This document shows, one piece after another, positions 1 to 9,511 of a DNA stretch of 64,000 nt. This DNA is from Legionella sp. W10-070. Lineage in GTDB: Bacteria > Pseudomonadota > Gammaproteobacteria > Legionellales > Legionellaceae. The notes beneath the pieces are model-generated. The model was given only the letters and a program-made list of their open reading frames with translations, made no database searches and was not told where the DNA came from. Each line of letters opens with the position of its first letter. Within the stretch, counting starts at the first letter, position 1. Location of the stretch: contig NZ_CAAAJC010000001.1 of NCBI RefSeq assembly GCF_900640175.1, positions 62,001 through 126,000 on the forward strand, written 5' to 3'. The position numbers were made by a program, and so were the translations under genes.

Positions 1-2
1 GG

Positions 3-524
3 CGAGGCCCAATGCTTGCCAAATCCCTGCTACAAATGCTTGATATTACCTTATGGGATGAGCTGGATTACCTGTTTATTGACTTGCCTCCGGGGACGGG
101 AGATATTCAACTTAGCCTGGTGCAAAAAATCCCGTTAACATCAGCCATTGTCGTCACCACACCTCAAAACGTGGCTACGTTAGATGCACAAAAAGCAATC
201 CGGATGTTTGAAAAAACCAACATTGACCTACTGGGAGTAGTAGAAAACATGTCCTTGCATGTTTGTAGCCAATGTGGCCATCAAGAAGCTATTTTCGGTA
301 CAGGAGGTGGTCAAAAACTAAGTGAATCCTTCCAGGTAAATCTGCTTGGCCAACTTCCCCTGGATAGTCAGATCCGCAGTCAATCCGATGAGGGGAAACC
401 AACAGCAGTTCACCATGATAAATTAGCCGCATCTTTCATGAACACTGCGATGCGTGCCGCTATTGAACTTTCAAAAAAACCCTTAAATTATATGGGCAAG
501 TTTCCTGATATTGTGGTTGAATAA
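3..524 (+). CDS. mrp: Mrp/ApbC-family iron-sulfur carrier ATPase, 3' part
   Basis: This is the C-terminal part of a P-loop ATPase that carries and transfers Fe-S clusters in the cytosol. The reading frame is open from the window edge (Arg-Gly-Pro precede the first Met at 12), and this RGPM context is typical of the middle of Mrp, so the ATG at 12 is internal and the Walker A half lies outside the window. Visible marks are the switch motif DLPPGTGDIQ near the start, VTTPQNVATLDA, and the C-x-x-C pair (CSQC) that binds the bridging cluster, followed by the GTGGG stretch. It is followed 60 bp downstream by parE on the same strand. The family assignment is firm; the ATPase half cannot be judged. 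Confidence 0.93.
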   Translation, partial: RGPMLAKSLLQMLDITLWDELDYLFIDLPPGTGDIQLSLVQKIPLTSAIVVTTPQNVATLDAQKAIRMFEKTNIDLLGVVENMSLHVCSQCGHQEAIFGTGGGQKLSESFQVNLLGQLPLDSQIRSQSDEGKPTAVHHDKLAASFMNTAMRAAIELSKKPLNYMGKFPDIVVE

Positions 525-584
525 CCTGGAAAAACCTTTTTTCATGCTAAACTATGTTTATTTTAAATTAGGTAATAAGCACCC

Positions 585-2465
585 ATGTCCGAGAACTACA
601 CCGCTGAAGCGATAGAAGTATTGACCGGCCTTGAACCAGTTCAACGCCGCCCGGGAATGTATACCGATACCACCAGGCCCAATCACCTGGCTCAGGAAGT
701 CATTGATAATAGTGTGGATGAAGTTATTGCCGGATTTGCAACCCAGATTATTGTTAGTTTACATGAAGATGGCTCAGTGGAAGTTGAAGACAATGGGCGA
801 GGTATGCCAGTAGATCTTCACCCCCATCTCGGGTTAAGCGGTGTAGAAGTTATCATGACCCGTCTCCATGCAGGGGGTAAATTTTCCGATAAAAATTACA
901 GCTTCTCAGGCGGTTTACACGGTGTAGGTGTTTCTGTCGTTAATGCCCTTTCCGAACGTGTTAACGTTACTATCAAGCGCAATGGTGTTATCTATAATAT
1001 GGCATTTGCCAACGGCGATAAGTTGCAGGAGCTACATGAAGTTGGCACAACTAGAAAACGAGATACGGGCACTATCATACGCTTCTGGCCTAATGCCAAA
1101 TATTTTGATACCACCAAATTCTCCATCAAGCAGCTAACCCATGTCCTGCGAGCCAAAGCGGTACTCTGCCCCGGATTGTCTATGACCTTCATTAACAAGC
1201 TAACGAATGAACAAGTAAGCTGGTGTTATGAAAAAGGTTTAGCTGACTACCTGCGCCAATCATTACCCTCTGATTATTTTCCCGAAGAACCTTTCACAGG
1301 CGAATTTGCCAATGAGGAAGCAACAGTTGATTGGGCCTTAGCCTGGTCAACAACTGTCAATAACGGTTTGAGTGAAAGTTATGTCAATTTAATTCCTACC
1401 GCCCAGGGCGGTACCCATGTTAATGGCTTACGCAGCGGTCTCCATGAGGCGTTGAGCGCTTTTTGTGAGCTGCGTAACTTACTGCCACGTGGTGTAAAAC
1501 TGACCGCCGATGATCTCTGGGAGCCCTGCCAGTATGTCTTGTCGGTTAAAATGAAAGAACCTCAGTTTGCCGGACAGACCAAGGAGCGCCTAAGTTCAAG
1601 GCAAATAGCAAATTTTGTAAGCGCAATTGTTAAGGATGCCTTTGCGCTCTGGCTTAACCACCATCGTAGCCAGGGTGAAATAATTGCTAGTCTGGCTATT
1701 GAACGGGCACAAAAACGCTTGCGCCAGGCCAAACAGGTTGCACGAAAACGGGTTAGCCAAGGTCCGGCATTACCCGGTAAACTAGCTGATTGTCTGCAAC
1801 AGGATCTGAGTCAGGCGGAATTGTTCCTGGTTGAAGGGGATTCTGCAGGCGGCTCTGCTAAACAGGCACGCAATAAAGATTACCAGGCCATCTTACCTTT
1901 ACGCGGCAAAATCCTCAATTCATGGGAAGTTGAGTCAGCTGAAATCCTGGCTTCTCAAGAGATTCATGACATTGCAGTCGCTATTGGTGTGGATCCCGGC
2001 TCTGACGATCTTTCCGGTTTGCGCTATGGTAAACTTTGTATTCTTGCTGACGCCGATTCAGATGGCGCTCACATTGCAACCCTTTTATGTGCATTATTTT
2101 TACGTCATTTCAAGCCCTTGGTTCAGGCAGGCCATGTTTTTGTCGCCATGCCACCACTGTATCGTATCGATGCAGGAAAAGCCGTTCACTATGCATTGGA
2201 TGACGAAGAAAGACAAACCATTGTGAGCCAATTGAACCAAACGAGTAAGGCGAAAGTAAACGTCCAACGCTTTAAAGGGCTGGGTGAGATGAATCCTATA
2301 CAATTAAGAGAAACCACGATGGATCCAGATACCAGACGCCTGATACAACTTACGCTTGAGGACGAAGAAGCTACCTTTGCACTAATGGACATGATGTTAG
2401 CCAAAAAACGAGCCGCTGATCGCAAAATCTGGCTGGAAACCAAAGGAAATTTAGCGGATGTCTGA
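585..2465 (+). CDS. parE: DNA topoisomerase IV subunit B
   Basis: ParE is the ATPase subunit of topoisomerase IV, which with ParC decatenates daughter chromosomes. The 626-residue product matches the usual length of about 630. It shows a GHKL ATPase domain (EVIDNSVDE, the DNGRGMPVD and GGLHGVGVSVVNALS motifs), a transducer domain, and the Toprim domain (EGDSAGGSAKQ, then DADSDGAHI) followed by the GLGEM motif. The short N-terminus (SENYTAEAIEVLTGLEPVQRRPG) and the absence of the GyrB Toprim insertion separate it from GyrB. Start ATG at 585 is the only sensible one. The next gene is on the opposite strand, so parE ends its transcription unit here. parC is not in the window. Confidence 0.97.
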   Translation: MSENYTAEAIEVLTGLEPVQRRPGMYTDTTRPNHLAQEVIDNSVDEVIAGFATQIIVSLHEDGSVEVEDNGRGMPVDLHPHLGLSGVEVIMTRLHAGGKFSDKNYSFSGGLHGVGVSVVNALSERVNVTIKRNGVIYNMAFANGDKLQELHEVGTTRKRDTGTIIRFWPNAKYFDTTKFSIKQLTHVLRAKAVLCPGLSMTFINKLTNEQVSWCYEKGLADYLRQSLPSDYFPEEPFTGEFANEEATVDWALAWSTTVNNGLSESYVNLIPTAQGGTHVNGLRSGLHEALSAFCELRNLLPRGVKLTADDLWEPCQYVLSVKMKEPQFAGQTKERLSSRQIANFVSAIVKDAFALWLNHHRSQGEIIASLAIERAQKRLRQAKQVARKRVSQGPALPGKLADCLQQDLSQAELFLVEGDSAGGSAKQARNKDYQAILPLRGKILNSWEVESAEILASQEIHDIAVAIGVDPGSDDLSGLRYGKLCILADADSDGAHIATLLCALFLRHFKPLVQAGHVFVAMPPLYRIDAGKAVHYALDDEERQTIVSQLNQTSKAKVNVQRFKGLGEMNPIQLRETTMDPDTRRLIQLTLEDEEATFALMDMMLAKKRAADRKIWLETKGNLADV

Positions 2466-2490
2466 AACTTAAATCAGCCAGCTAGCCCGC

Positions 2491-2937
2491 CTATTGGATT
2501 GCGTTATCTTCCTGGCTATTTTGTAAAAGCTCTCGATCCTGTTTCAGGGGATGTGCTTTTATAGCCGTCCGATAGGCATGTAGATTCATAAGTAGCTCTG
2601 CTTCTGCATTAGATAAATGACAACTATTTATAATTTCCTCTTTTTCACCACCCATTTCAAGAATACACAATGCATGTTGATAACCGCCATCATTGTCCCG
2701 CTTATTCTCCAAGGCTTGAATCTGATTATCCATGCTGACAAGTTGACGGTCAATCTCTGTCATCTGTTTGGCAAATGCCAAATCAGCATTCACTAAAACC
2801 GTATGATTTCGATGTAATTGTTTGATTTCTTGTGATATCGCCTGAATTTGCTGTTTTACCTCTTCAATCGAGCGATAATAGCGAATAATGCTAAAAATTA
2901 ACAAACAGAGTAATGCCATAAGTAAAGCAATAATCAT
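2491..2937 (-). CDS. membrane-anchored coiled-coil protein of the mot operon, unknown function
   Basis: I do not recognise this 148-residue protein. It begins with a hydrophobic segment (about residues 2-19, IIALLMALLCLLIFSIIRYY) that should act as an inner-membrane anchor, followed by a predicted coiled coil (about residues 20-85) and an acidic C-terminal half. Its ATG overlaps the end of motD by 4 bp (ATGA type), so it is translated as the last gene of the fliA-motC-motD unit. The placement suggests a stator or motility accessory protein, but that is inference from position only. Confidence 0.7.
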   Translation of the reverse strand: MIIALLMALLCLLIFSIIRYYRSIEEVKQQIQAISQEIKQLHRNHTVLVNADLAFAKQMTEIDRQLVSMDNQIQALENKRDNDGGYQHALCILEMGGEKEEIINSCHLSNAEAELLMNLHAYRTAIKAHPLKQDRELLQNSQEDNAIQ

Positions 2938-3770
2938 TGTATGTCCTTACTGCTTGAGTTAACAGTATCCATTGTATCTATCTCAGGCGGCCTAACAGAA
3001 TATTCTTCCTCTGCTTGCTTGTTATCAGGAATTAAATTTTCATTTTTTATCATAAGCGCCGGATTTAACAAACGCGGTATTGATTTATCCTTGGCAATAA
3101 TCAAATTAACGCGTCGATTTTTAGCTCGTCCCTCTTTTGTGTCATTTTCTGCAACCGGGTATTGCTCTCCAAAGCCTGTTACCGTAATGCGAGTCTGCTC
3201 AACCCCAAAGGCAGTTAAAATCCTTGCGACAGCAGCGGCTCTTGCTGAAGATAATTCCCAATTAGAGGGATATTGAGAAGTATAAATTGGAATATTATCA
3301 GTGTATCCTTCCAACGCAATAGGGTAAGGCTGTTGTTTAAGAACATCGGCTATTTTCATAAGCTTAACAAGAGCAACCGGCCTTAACTCAGCACTACCGC
3401 TATCAAACAGCCCTCCAGCTTTCATATCCAACTCTACCCAACCGTCTTGTGGATACATTCGATAGTCGGCGTCCTGAAGGTTCGCTAATGCTTGTACCAA
3501 TTCATTAAATGGATCTTTAGATTGCTGGCTGGCCGCAGGGCTGTTAGGCGTCTTAAGACTGGAGATTTCAGCCACCGGTTTTTTATCATCCTTCCTGGCA
3601 AATGCAGTATGCATTCCCTGGGCAAGCGACTTGTACTTCGAGACATTTACCGAAGAGATAGCATACATTACAACAAAGAATGCAAATAACAACGTGATGA
3701 AATCTGCATAAGAGACTACCCAGCGATGCGTATCTTCATGACTATCATTTTTATTTTTTCTTCCGCGCAT
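2934..3770 (-). CDS. motD: flagellar motor stator protein MotD (MotB family)
   Basis: MotB-type stator subunit that anchors the proton channel to peptidoglycan. The 278-residue product has the N-terminal WVVSYADFITLLFAFFVVMY segment with the channel aspartate at D23, one membrane helix, a linker, and a C-terminal OmpA-like peptidoglycan-binding domain (about 120-240) with GYTDN and the NWELSSARA and NRRVNL motifs. Paired with motC just upstream, it forms the second stator type known as MotCD in Pseudomonas; hence the name. The gene overlaps motC by 20 bp and the following orf by 4 bp, so coupling is likely. Confidence 0.93.
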   Translation of the reverse strand: MRGRKNKNDSHEDTHRWVVSYADFITLLFAFFVVMYAISSVNVSKYKSLAQGMHTAFARKDDKKPVAEISSLKTPNSPAASQQSKDPFNELVQALANLQDADYRMYPQDGWVELDMKAGGLFDSGSAELRPVALVKLMKIADVLKQQPYPIALEGYTDNIPIYTSQYPSNWELSSARAAAVARILTAFGVEQTRITVTGFGEQYPVAENDTKEGRAKNRRVNLIIAKDKSIPRLLNPALMIKNENLIPDNKQAEEEYSVRPPEIDTMDTVNSSSKDIQ

Positions 3771-4530
3771 TCTTATGGTGCTGTCCGTAATTATTTAACT
3801 TCAAGTTTAGCATATTGGGGCTTTCTCCACTTGCCATGGAGACTAACCCTTCCACAATCATCTCATCATGATGAATTTGGTTGGCAATACAGCTTTTAAT
3901 TTTATTTGCTATCGGTAAAAACATTAGATTGGCGAATCCTACTCCGTAAATAGTTGCCACAAATGCTACTGCAATTCCTGCCCCCAATTCACTGGGATCA
4001 GCCAAATTACGCATAACCTGAATCAGACCCAAAACCGCTCCCAGGATACCGATAGTTGGACTATATCCTCCCATACTTTCAAACACATAAGCAGCACGTA
4101 AATCCTGATCCTCAGAACGCTGAACCTCTGCCTCCAATACTTGCCTGATTGCTTGTTTATCCATACCAACCACTAATAATTCCAATCCTTGTCGCATTAG
4201 CGGATGTTTTTCCCGTTCCAGATGCTCTTCTAGAGATAGTAACCCAAATTGCCGTGCTCTTCGAGACAAATCAATGAGTTGTTCACGACTTTTATCGAAA
4301 GGTTGATAAGGAGGTCGAAAGATCCAGGGCAGTACCCTAAAAGCATGTTTGAAAGTCCGAAACGGTGTTTGTATCATTACTGCCCCGACAGTTCCACCCA
4401 ATACAATAAGTAGTGCAGGCAGGTTAAGTAAGGAGTGAATCTCTCCGCCTTCAAATATCTGTCCTATTATCACTGCCGAAAAAGCCGTAATTAAACCAAG
4501 TAATGTTAAGCCATCCATAGGTATTATCAC
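3751..4530 (-). CDS. motC: flagellar motor stator protein MotC (MotA family)
   Basis: MotA-type stator subunit, a four-helix inner-membrane protein that forms the proton channel with MotD and pushes on FliG. The 259-residue product starts MDGLTLLGLITAFSAVI, has the first membrane pair near residues 8-55, a basic/acidic cytoplasmic loop (about 75-150) carrying the charged residues that contact the rotor, and a second membrane pair (about 150-205) with the PTIGILGAVLGLIQVM motif typical of this family. Its ATG overlaps the fliA stop (4527-4530). The adjacent MotB partner and fliA context favour the MotC subtype. Confidence 0.93.
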   Translation of the reverse strand: MIIPMDGLTLLGLITAFSAVIIGQIFEGGEIHSLLNLPALLIVLGGTVGAVMIQTPFRTFKHAFRVLPWIFRPPYQPFDKSREQLIDLSRRARQFGLLSLEEHLEREKHPLMRQGLELLVVGMDKQAIRQVLEAEVQRSEDQDLRAAYVFESMGGYSPTIGILGAVLGLIQVMRNLADPSELGAGIAVAFVATIYGVGFANLMFLPIANKIKSCIANQIHHDEMIVEGLVSMASGESPNMLNLKLNNYGQHHKNARKKK

Positions 4531-5243
4531 TCCGGTAATCTGGATTTAATGCGAAGAGTCGCCTGACTGTGAATCTGCGATACTCTTGATTCACTTACCC
4601 CTAGCACTTCACCAATTTCTTTTAAATTTAAATCCTGCTCATAATACAAAGATAATACTAGACGCTCCCTTTCTGGCAAACTTTCAATAACCTGGGCAAG
4701 CTGATTCACCATATCATCCCGTAAGGCATTTGCATGGGGCTCTGTTGACTCATTGCCTGTATCAACCTTTAATACATCATCTGTTACCCCTATATCATCA
4801 AATCCATAGAGTTGACTGCCTGCAGAATCTTTAAGCATTTCATGATATTCATCAAGACTTAGGTCAAGTTCTTTGGCTACCTCCTGATCTTTTGCATCAC
4901 GTCCAAAACGATTCTCCACTTTTTTAACAGCCTCAGAAATCATACGGGCGTTCCGGTATACCGAGCGGGGCACCCAATCATTACGGCGCACCTCATCCAG
5001 CATATGCCCTCGAATACGAATACCTGCGTACGTTTCAAATGAGGCCCCTTTCGTAGCATCATAATGCCTTACTGCCTCTAATAACCCTAACATACCAGCC
5101 TGTATCAAATCATCAAGTTGCACAGAGCTAGGTAGTCTCCCCAGCAAATGATGGGCTATGCGCTTTACCATTAGCGCATGGTTTCTGATTAGCATTTCCT
5201 GGGTTTGCTCATTTACTTTGCCGTATGCAGCCAAAGCATCCAC
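4527..5243 (-). CDS. fliA: RNA polymerase sigma factor for flagellar genes (sigma-28)
   Basis: FliA directs transcription of late flagellar genes such as flagellin. The 238-residue product has the region 2 core (HHLLGRLPSSVQLDDLIQAGMLGLLEAVRHYD), the region 2.4 motif ASFETYAGIRIRGHMLDE that reads the -10 element, region 3, and region 4 with the helix-turn-helix NLKEIGEVLGVSESRVSQIHSQA. The ATG at 5243 is preceded by a strong AAGGAGAG ribosome site. A gap of 178 bp separates it from fleN, so fliA-motC-motD may also have its own promoter; I saw no convincing sigma-54 or sigma-28 match there. Confidence 0.96.
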   Translation of the reverse strand: MDALAAYGKVNEQTQEMLIRNHALMVKRIAHHLLGRLPSSVQLDDLIQAGMLGLLEAVRHYDATKGASFETYAGIRIRGHMLDEVRRNDWVPRSVYRNARMISEAVKKVENRFGRDAKDQEVAKELDLSLDEYHEMLKDSAGSQLYGFDDIGVTDDVLKVDTGNESTEPHANALRDDMVNQLAQVIESLPERERLVLSLYYEQDLNLKEIGEVLGVSESRVSQIHSQATLRIKSRLPE

Positions 5244-5421
5244 GATCTCTCCTTAATCTTTAGCCTTATCCAAACTATGCTCTGGTTTATACAATTTCAT
5301 CGCATAGCGAATACAACCCGGGATATCAAGCCTCAAGATATCAAGCCCATTGAATGTGCCATATTCCTTACTTACAAGTTAACTTATGCCTGGTTACACA
5401 CAACCTGCCATTTGTTAATTA

Positions 5422-6297
5422 TTAGTGTTCCCCTGCTACCAAACGCTCAAGAAAAAAACTGGTATTGCCGCCCAAAGCACATTTTGGTGGCCAATCCTCT
5501 ACTCTTTCAACCAGGTGTAAGAACGATTTTGCAGCATTTGATTCTGGATGGGCCAGCAATACAGGTTTTTGTTTCTTTACTGCTTCATGTACTCGCTCAT
5601 CAAATGGGATTGCGCCAATATAATCCAGACTCACGTCCAGGAAATGTTCCGTGACGCGGTATAGTTTATTAAAAAGTTCCCGCCCATCTTTAATATTACG
5701 TACCATATTGGCCAATATGTGAAAATGACTCCAATCATAACGCTTGGCCATCACTTTGATGAAAGCATAAGCATCCGTCAAGGAGGTTGGTTCGTCACAA
5801 ACAATGACAATCAATTCCTGAGAAGAGCGGGCAAAACTTAATACCGTATCGGAAATACCGGCTGCCGTATCTATAATCATATAGTCAACATCATCAGTAA
5901 GCTCATTAAAAGAGTCAATAATGCCGGCATGCTCTGAAGGACTAAGTTGTGACATATATTCAGTACCTGAAGATGCCGGTATAATACTGACACCACCAGG
6001 CCCCTGAAGTATAATTTCACTCAGTGGGCAGATCCCCTGAACAACATGGGAAAGGTTATACTTGGCATGCAACCCCAACATAATATCAACATTTGCCAAA
6101 CCCAGATCAGCATCGAGCAATAGAACTTTTTTATTTTTTCTTGCCAATCCTATCGCCAGATTTACAGAAATATTACTTTTCCCCACTCCCCCTTTTCCAG
6201 CAGTTATGGCAATTACCTGCACTGGTTTTGAACGGGACAGATTACGAAGTCCTGCAGCCTGATCATCTGGCTCGTCACTCTTCTTAGTCTTCCACAT
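5422..6297 (-). CDS. fleN: flagellar number regulator FleN/FlhG (MinD-like ATPase)
   Basis: MinD/ParA-type ATPase that, with FlhF, limits the number of polar flagella and restrains the regulator FleQ. From the chosen start the product is 291 residues with the deviant Walker A AGKGGVGKS (about 33-41), the switch region LLLDADLGLANVDIMLGL, and DYMIIDTAAGI. A longer reading frame from 6336 adds 13 residues, but the ATG at 6297 (MWKTKK) has a purine-rich GGGGGT site a few bases ahead and overlaps the end of flhF by only 14 bp, so I prefer it. The flhF-fleN-fliA order is the normal one for polarly flagellated gamma-proteobacteria. Confidence 0.93.
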   Translation of the reverse strand: MWKTKKSDEPDDQAAGLRNLSRSKPVQVIAITAGKGGVGKSNISVNLAIGLARKNKKVLLLDADLGLANVDIMLGLHAKYNLSHVVQGICPLSEIILQGPGGVSIIPASSGTEYMSQLSPSEHAGIIDSFNELTDDVDYMIIDTAAGISDTVLSFARSSQELIVIVCDEPTSLTDAYAFIKVMAKRYDWSHFHILANMVRNIKDGRELFNKLYRVTEHFLDVSLDYIGAIPFDERVHEAVKKQKPVLLAHPESNAAKSFLHLVERVEDWPPKCALGGNTSFFLERLVAGEH

Positions 6298-7420
6298 ATA
6301 CACCCCCTGCAACCTCCGGGTAGTGGTTGCTTTCACAGCTGTTTATAGACTTTTCCTGGCTGGTAAACTGCTCTATCAATTGGTGACGAGTCGCCATTTT
6401 AATGTCTTCAGGAACTCGCTGCCCATGAGTCAGGTAGCTTGCTTCAAGCCCTGTTTCAGCAAGCGCACTCAGCACTCCGCCAAGTGCTAGTGCTTCATCT
6501 AATTTGGTAATAATGCACTGCTCAATCCGATCAAGCCCGTAGCGTTTGATTGCATTAATCAAAACATGATAGTGACTGGTTGCCTGTAGAACCAGAATTG
6601 TCGATATAGAGTGAAGGCGCGAGCTTATTAAATCCATTTGCATTGCCACCCGATTATCTGCGGGATTCATTCCTGCAGTATCGATAAGAATTAGTTTTTT
6701 ATCATTAAGTTGCCGCATCACCCTTGTCAATGATACATCATCCTGGGCAATGCACACCCGGACGCCTAAAATTTTACCATAGAGCATTAATTGCTCATGG
6801 GCAGCAATCCGGTAGGTATCCATGGTGACCAAACCCAAATTCTCTGCCCCGAAACGCAATGCAAAACGTGCCGCAAGTTTCGCAAGTGTCGTCGTTTTCC
6901 CCACGCCAGTAGGGCCAACAAAAGCATATACCCCGCCTTCTTCTATAGGCTGCAAATTACGAATAGGCAGGGTGTCAGAAAAATGACCTAACACCTGTTG
7001 CCAGGCATGATGTTGATTAAGGCCAGGGTTAACAGGAGAAACCAGGCTGGACGCGGTCGCCTGACTGACGCCTGTTGCAAGCAATTTTTGCATTAATAAC
7101 GTGTGTAGAGGTTGCTTACCAGTAACAGGATAACCACGTATCTGACTCTCCAGCATTCCACGCAGTGTCTGAATTTCCTGACGCATGTCGTCCAGCGGTG
7201 AAAAAGACTGGTTATTTACCACCTGGCTGGCTGGCTCTGCGCTGGCTATCGCTGCAGAAGCAGTAAGTACTGTCTCATCAAAATCAACCGCAGCTACTAT
7301 TTCCACCCCGTTATCTACCCGACTACTGGATAAAATTACCGCATCTGGACCAAAAGCCGCTTTAATTTGTTGCATTGCACTGCGAGTATCTGGAGCAACA
7401 AAGCGTTTTAATTTCATCAA
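6284..7420 (-). CDS. flhF: flagellar biosynthesis GTPase FlhF (SRP-type)
   Basis: FlhF is an SRP-family GTPase that places the flagellum at the cell pole. The 378-residue protein has a basic N-terminal B-like region (about 1-95), an N domain, and a G domain with the P-loop GPTGVGKTTT (169-178), the DTYRIAAHEQL motif, DTAG, and the TKLDEALALGGVLS motif. Start at 7420 encodes a double Met followed by KLKRFVAPD, which is the typical family beginning. It sits 12 bp downstream of flhA and overlaps fleN. Confidence 0.95.
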   Translation of the reverse strand: MMKLKRFVAPDTRSAMQQIKAAFGPDAVILSSSRVDNGVEIVAAVDFDETVLTASAAIASAEPASQVVNNQSFSPLDDMRQEIQTLRGMLESQIRGYPVTGKQPLHTLLMQKLLATGVSQATASSLVSPVNPGLNQHHAWQQVLGHFSDTLPIRNLQPIEEGGVYAFVGPTGVGKTTTLAKLAARFALRFGAENLGLVTMDTYRIAAHEQLMLYGKILGVRVCIAQDDVSLTRVMRQLNDKKLILIDTAGMNPADNRVAMQMDLISSRLHSISTILVLQATSHYHVLINAIKRYGLDRIEQCIITKLDEALALGGVLSALAETGLEASYLTHGQRVPEDIKMATRHQLIEQFTSQEKSINSCESNHYPEVAGGVYVED

Positions 7421-7432
7421 GCCTCCATCCTG

Positions 7433-9511
7433 TTAACCAACTGTACCGATAATTCGTATTTGTTTGTTATCAGGAATTTCCTGATAAGATAAAACATGTA
7501 AATTACTTGAAATATTACGCACAAATCGTGCCAGAACTGCTCTTATCCCGGGTTGCACCACCAATACAGCCAGTTCTTGTTTGGCTTGTTGTTCTGTCGC
7601 AAAATTGGTTAGCGACTGTTGTATTTTATCTGCCATTCCCGGCTCAAAGCTGACCCCATGTCCGCCATTATTCTGAATTGTGTTTTGCAATAATTGTTCC
7701 AACTCAGGCTTTAAGGTAATAATTGGCAATTCCTCGTTTAAGCCACTGATCCTTTGAGTTATTAGACGAGACAAGGCGATCCTAACCTGGCTGATTAGGT
7801 AATCAGTGTCTTTAGACTTAGGTGCAGCCTCCGCCAAAGTCTCAACAATAGTCCTGATATCCGATAAAGGAATACGCTCGACAAGCAACCCCTGGAGCAC
7901 CTTGTTCACTGCCCCCAGCGATAACGCATCTGGAACGAGCTCCTTCACCAGTTTTGGCGAAGCGCCTGCCAGTTTATCCAGTAGTTGCTGAGTCTCCTCA
8001 TAACCCAACAGTTGATGACTATTCTGTTCAAGAATTTGACTGAGATGCGTTGCAATCACGGTAGAGGCATCAACCACCGTATAGCCATAGGTATGCGCCA
8101 TCTCTTTTTGATTTTCATGGATCCAGACTGCGTCCAGGCCAAAAGCAGGATCCTTGGCAGAATGCCCCTCCAGTTCACCAAACACCTGTCCGGGATTGAT
8201 TGCCAGCCACTTATCATTGAAAATCGCTGCTTCAGCCATGACAACCCCCGCAAGGCTAATACGATAATGATTGGGTTGCAGATCAAGGTTATCTCGTATA
8301 TGCACAGTCGGTATAAGAAACCCAAGTTCCTGGGACATTTTCTTACGAACACCTTTGATACGGGACAATAATAATCCACCCTGTGAATTATCGACCAAGG
8401 GTATCAATCGGTAACCCACTTCAAGACCAATCACATCAACAGGATTTACATCATCCCAGGATAACTCGGATAATAATCCGGTATTGCTATTAACGTCAGG
8501 ATCAACGGCTTTTTCTATCTTGTCCTTCAACTTATATTGCCTGATCAGAAGATAGGCAATGCCCCCCAATCCTACCGCCAAAATCAAAAACGCAACATGA
8601 GGCATACCAGGAATCAGACCAATGATGCCTATGATTGAAGCAGCTATAATTAACGATCGTGGATTGCCAAACACCTGGGTAACCACCGCATTACCCATAT
8701 CCTGCGATTTTGATACTCTTGTCACTATGATGGCAGCCGCAGTCGATAAAACAAGCGAGGGAACCTGCGCTACAAGCCCATCCCCAATAGTTAGTAAAAT
8801 ATAGTTATGCAGGGCATCAGCAAAGCTCATATCATGTTGCATCATACCAATCGCAAGACCACCAATGATGTTAATCAGCAAAATTATAATACCGGCAATC
8901 GCATCTCCACGAACGAACTTACTGGCACCATCCATAGAACCATAAAAATCAGCTTCTTGAGCGACTTCCGCACGACGATCAATCGCTTGCTGCTGAGTGA
9001 TTAAGCCGGCATTAAGATCAGCATCAATAGCCATTTGCTTTCCAGGCAGGGAATCCAGCGTAAAGCGGGCACTGACTTCTGAAACACGCCCTGCTCCTTT
9101 AGTAACAACCACAAAGTTAATTACCACCAGAATAATGAAAACGACCAAACCTACCGCGTAATTACCGCCAATGACTACCTCCCCAAATGATTTAATGACC
9201 TGTCCTGCAGCATCAGTTCCAGTATGTCCATTTAATAAAACAATCCTGGTAGAAGCCACATTAAGCGCTAACCGGAGCAAGGTTGCTATTAAGATAACCG
9301 TTGGAAATACCGCAAAATCAAGAGGGCGATCACTATAAATTACTGCCAGTAAAACCATCAATGACAAAGCAATGTTAAAGGTAAACAACATGTCCAGAAA
9401 AAAAGCAGGCAAGGGAAGCATCATCATACTCAACATGATGATTAGCATGAGAGGGGTTCCCAACCCCTGTTGCATCCACTGGCGAATCGTTTGTAATATT
9501 GCATTCATCAC
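7433..9511 (-). CDS. flhA: flagellar export gate protein FlhA
   Basis: FlhA is the large export-gate component of the flagellar type III apparatus. The 692-residue product has about eight membrane helices in the first 330 residues, including the FHIPEP-family region (FTLDSLPGKQMAIDADLNAG) and the acidic linker, then the cytoplasmic ring-forming domain that docks substrates and chaperones. Length matches the family. Its ATG overlaps the flhB stop (9508-9511), so translation is coupled. It belongs to the fliM-fleN operon. Confidence 0.97.
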   Translation of the reverse strand: MMNAILQTIRQWMQQGLGTPLMLIIMLSMMMLPLPAFFLDMLFTFNIALSLMVLLAVIYSDRPLDFAVFPTVILIATLLRLALNVASTRIVLLNGHTGTDAAGQVIKSFGEVVIGGNYAVGLVVFIILVVINFVVVTKGAGRVSEVSARFTLDSLPGKQMAIDADLNAGLITQQQAIDRRAEVAQEADFYGSMDGASKFVRGDAIAGIIILLINIIGGLAIGMMQHDMSFADALHNYILLTIGDGLVAQVPSLVLSTAAAIIVTRVSKSQDMGNAVVTQVFGNPRSLIIAASIIGIIGLIPGMPHVAFLILAVGLGGIAYLLIRQYKLKDKIEKAVDPDVNSNTGLLSELSWDDVNPVDVIGLEVGYRLIPLVDNSQGGLLLSRIKGVRKKMSQELGFLIPTVHIRDNLDLQPNHYRISLAGVVMAEAAIFNDKWLAINPGQVFGELEGHSAKDPAFGLDAVWIHENQKEMAHTYGYTVVDASTVIATHLSQILEQNSHQLLGYEETQQLLDKLAGASPKLVKELVPDALSLGAVNKVLQGLLVERIPLSDIRTIVETLAEAAPKSKDTDYLISQVRIALSRLITQRISGLNEELPIITLKPELEQLLQNTIQNNGGHGVSFEPGMADKIQQSLTNFATEQQAKQELAVLVVQPGIRAVLARFVRNISSNLHVLSYQEIPDNKQIRIIGTVG

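Noticed and set aside
1831-2226. 131-codon plus-strand frame inside parE
   Set aside because: Overlaps the Toprim domain of parE in another frame; a shadow.
5244-5421. Sigma-54 promoter ahead of fliA
   Set aside because: A TGGCAC occurs on the minus strand but there is no TTGC at the required distance.
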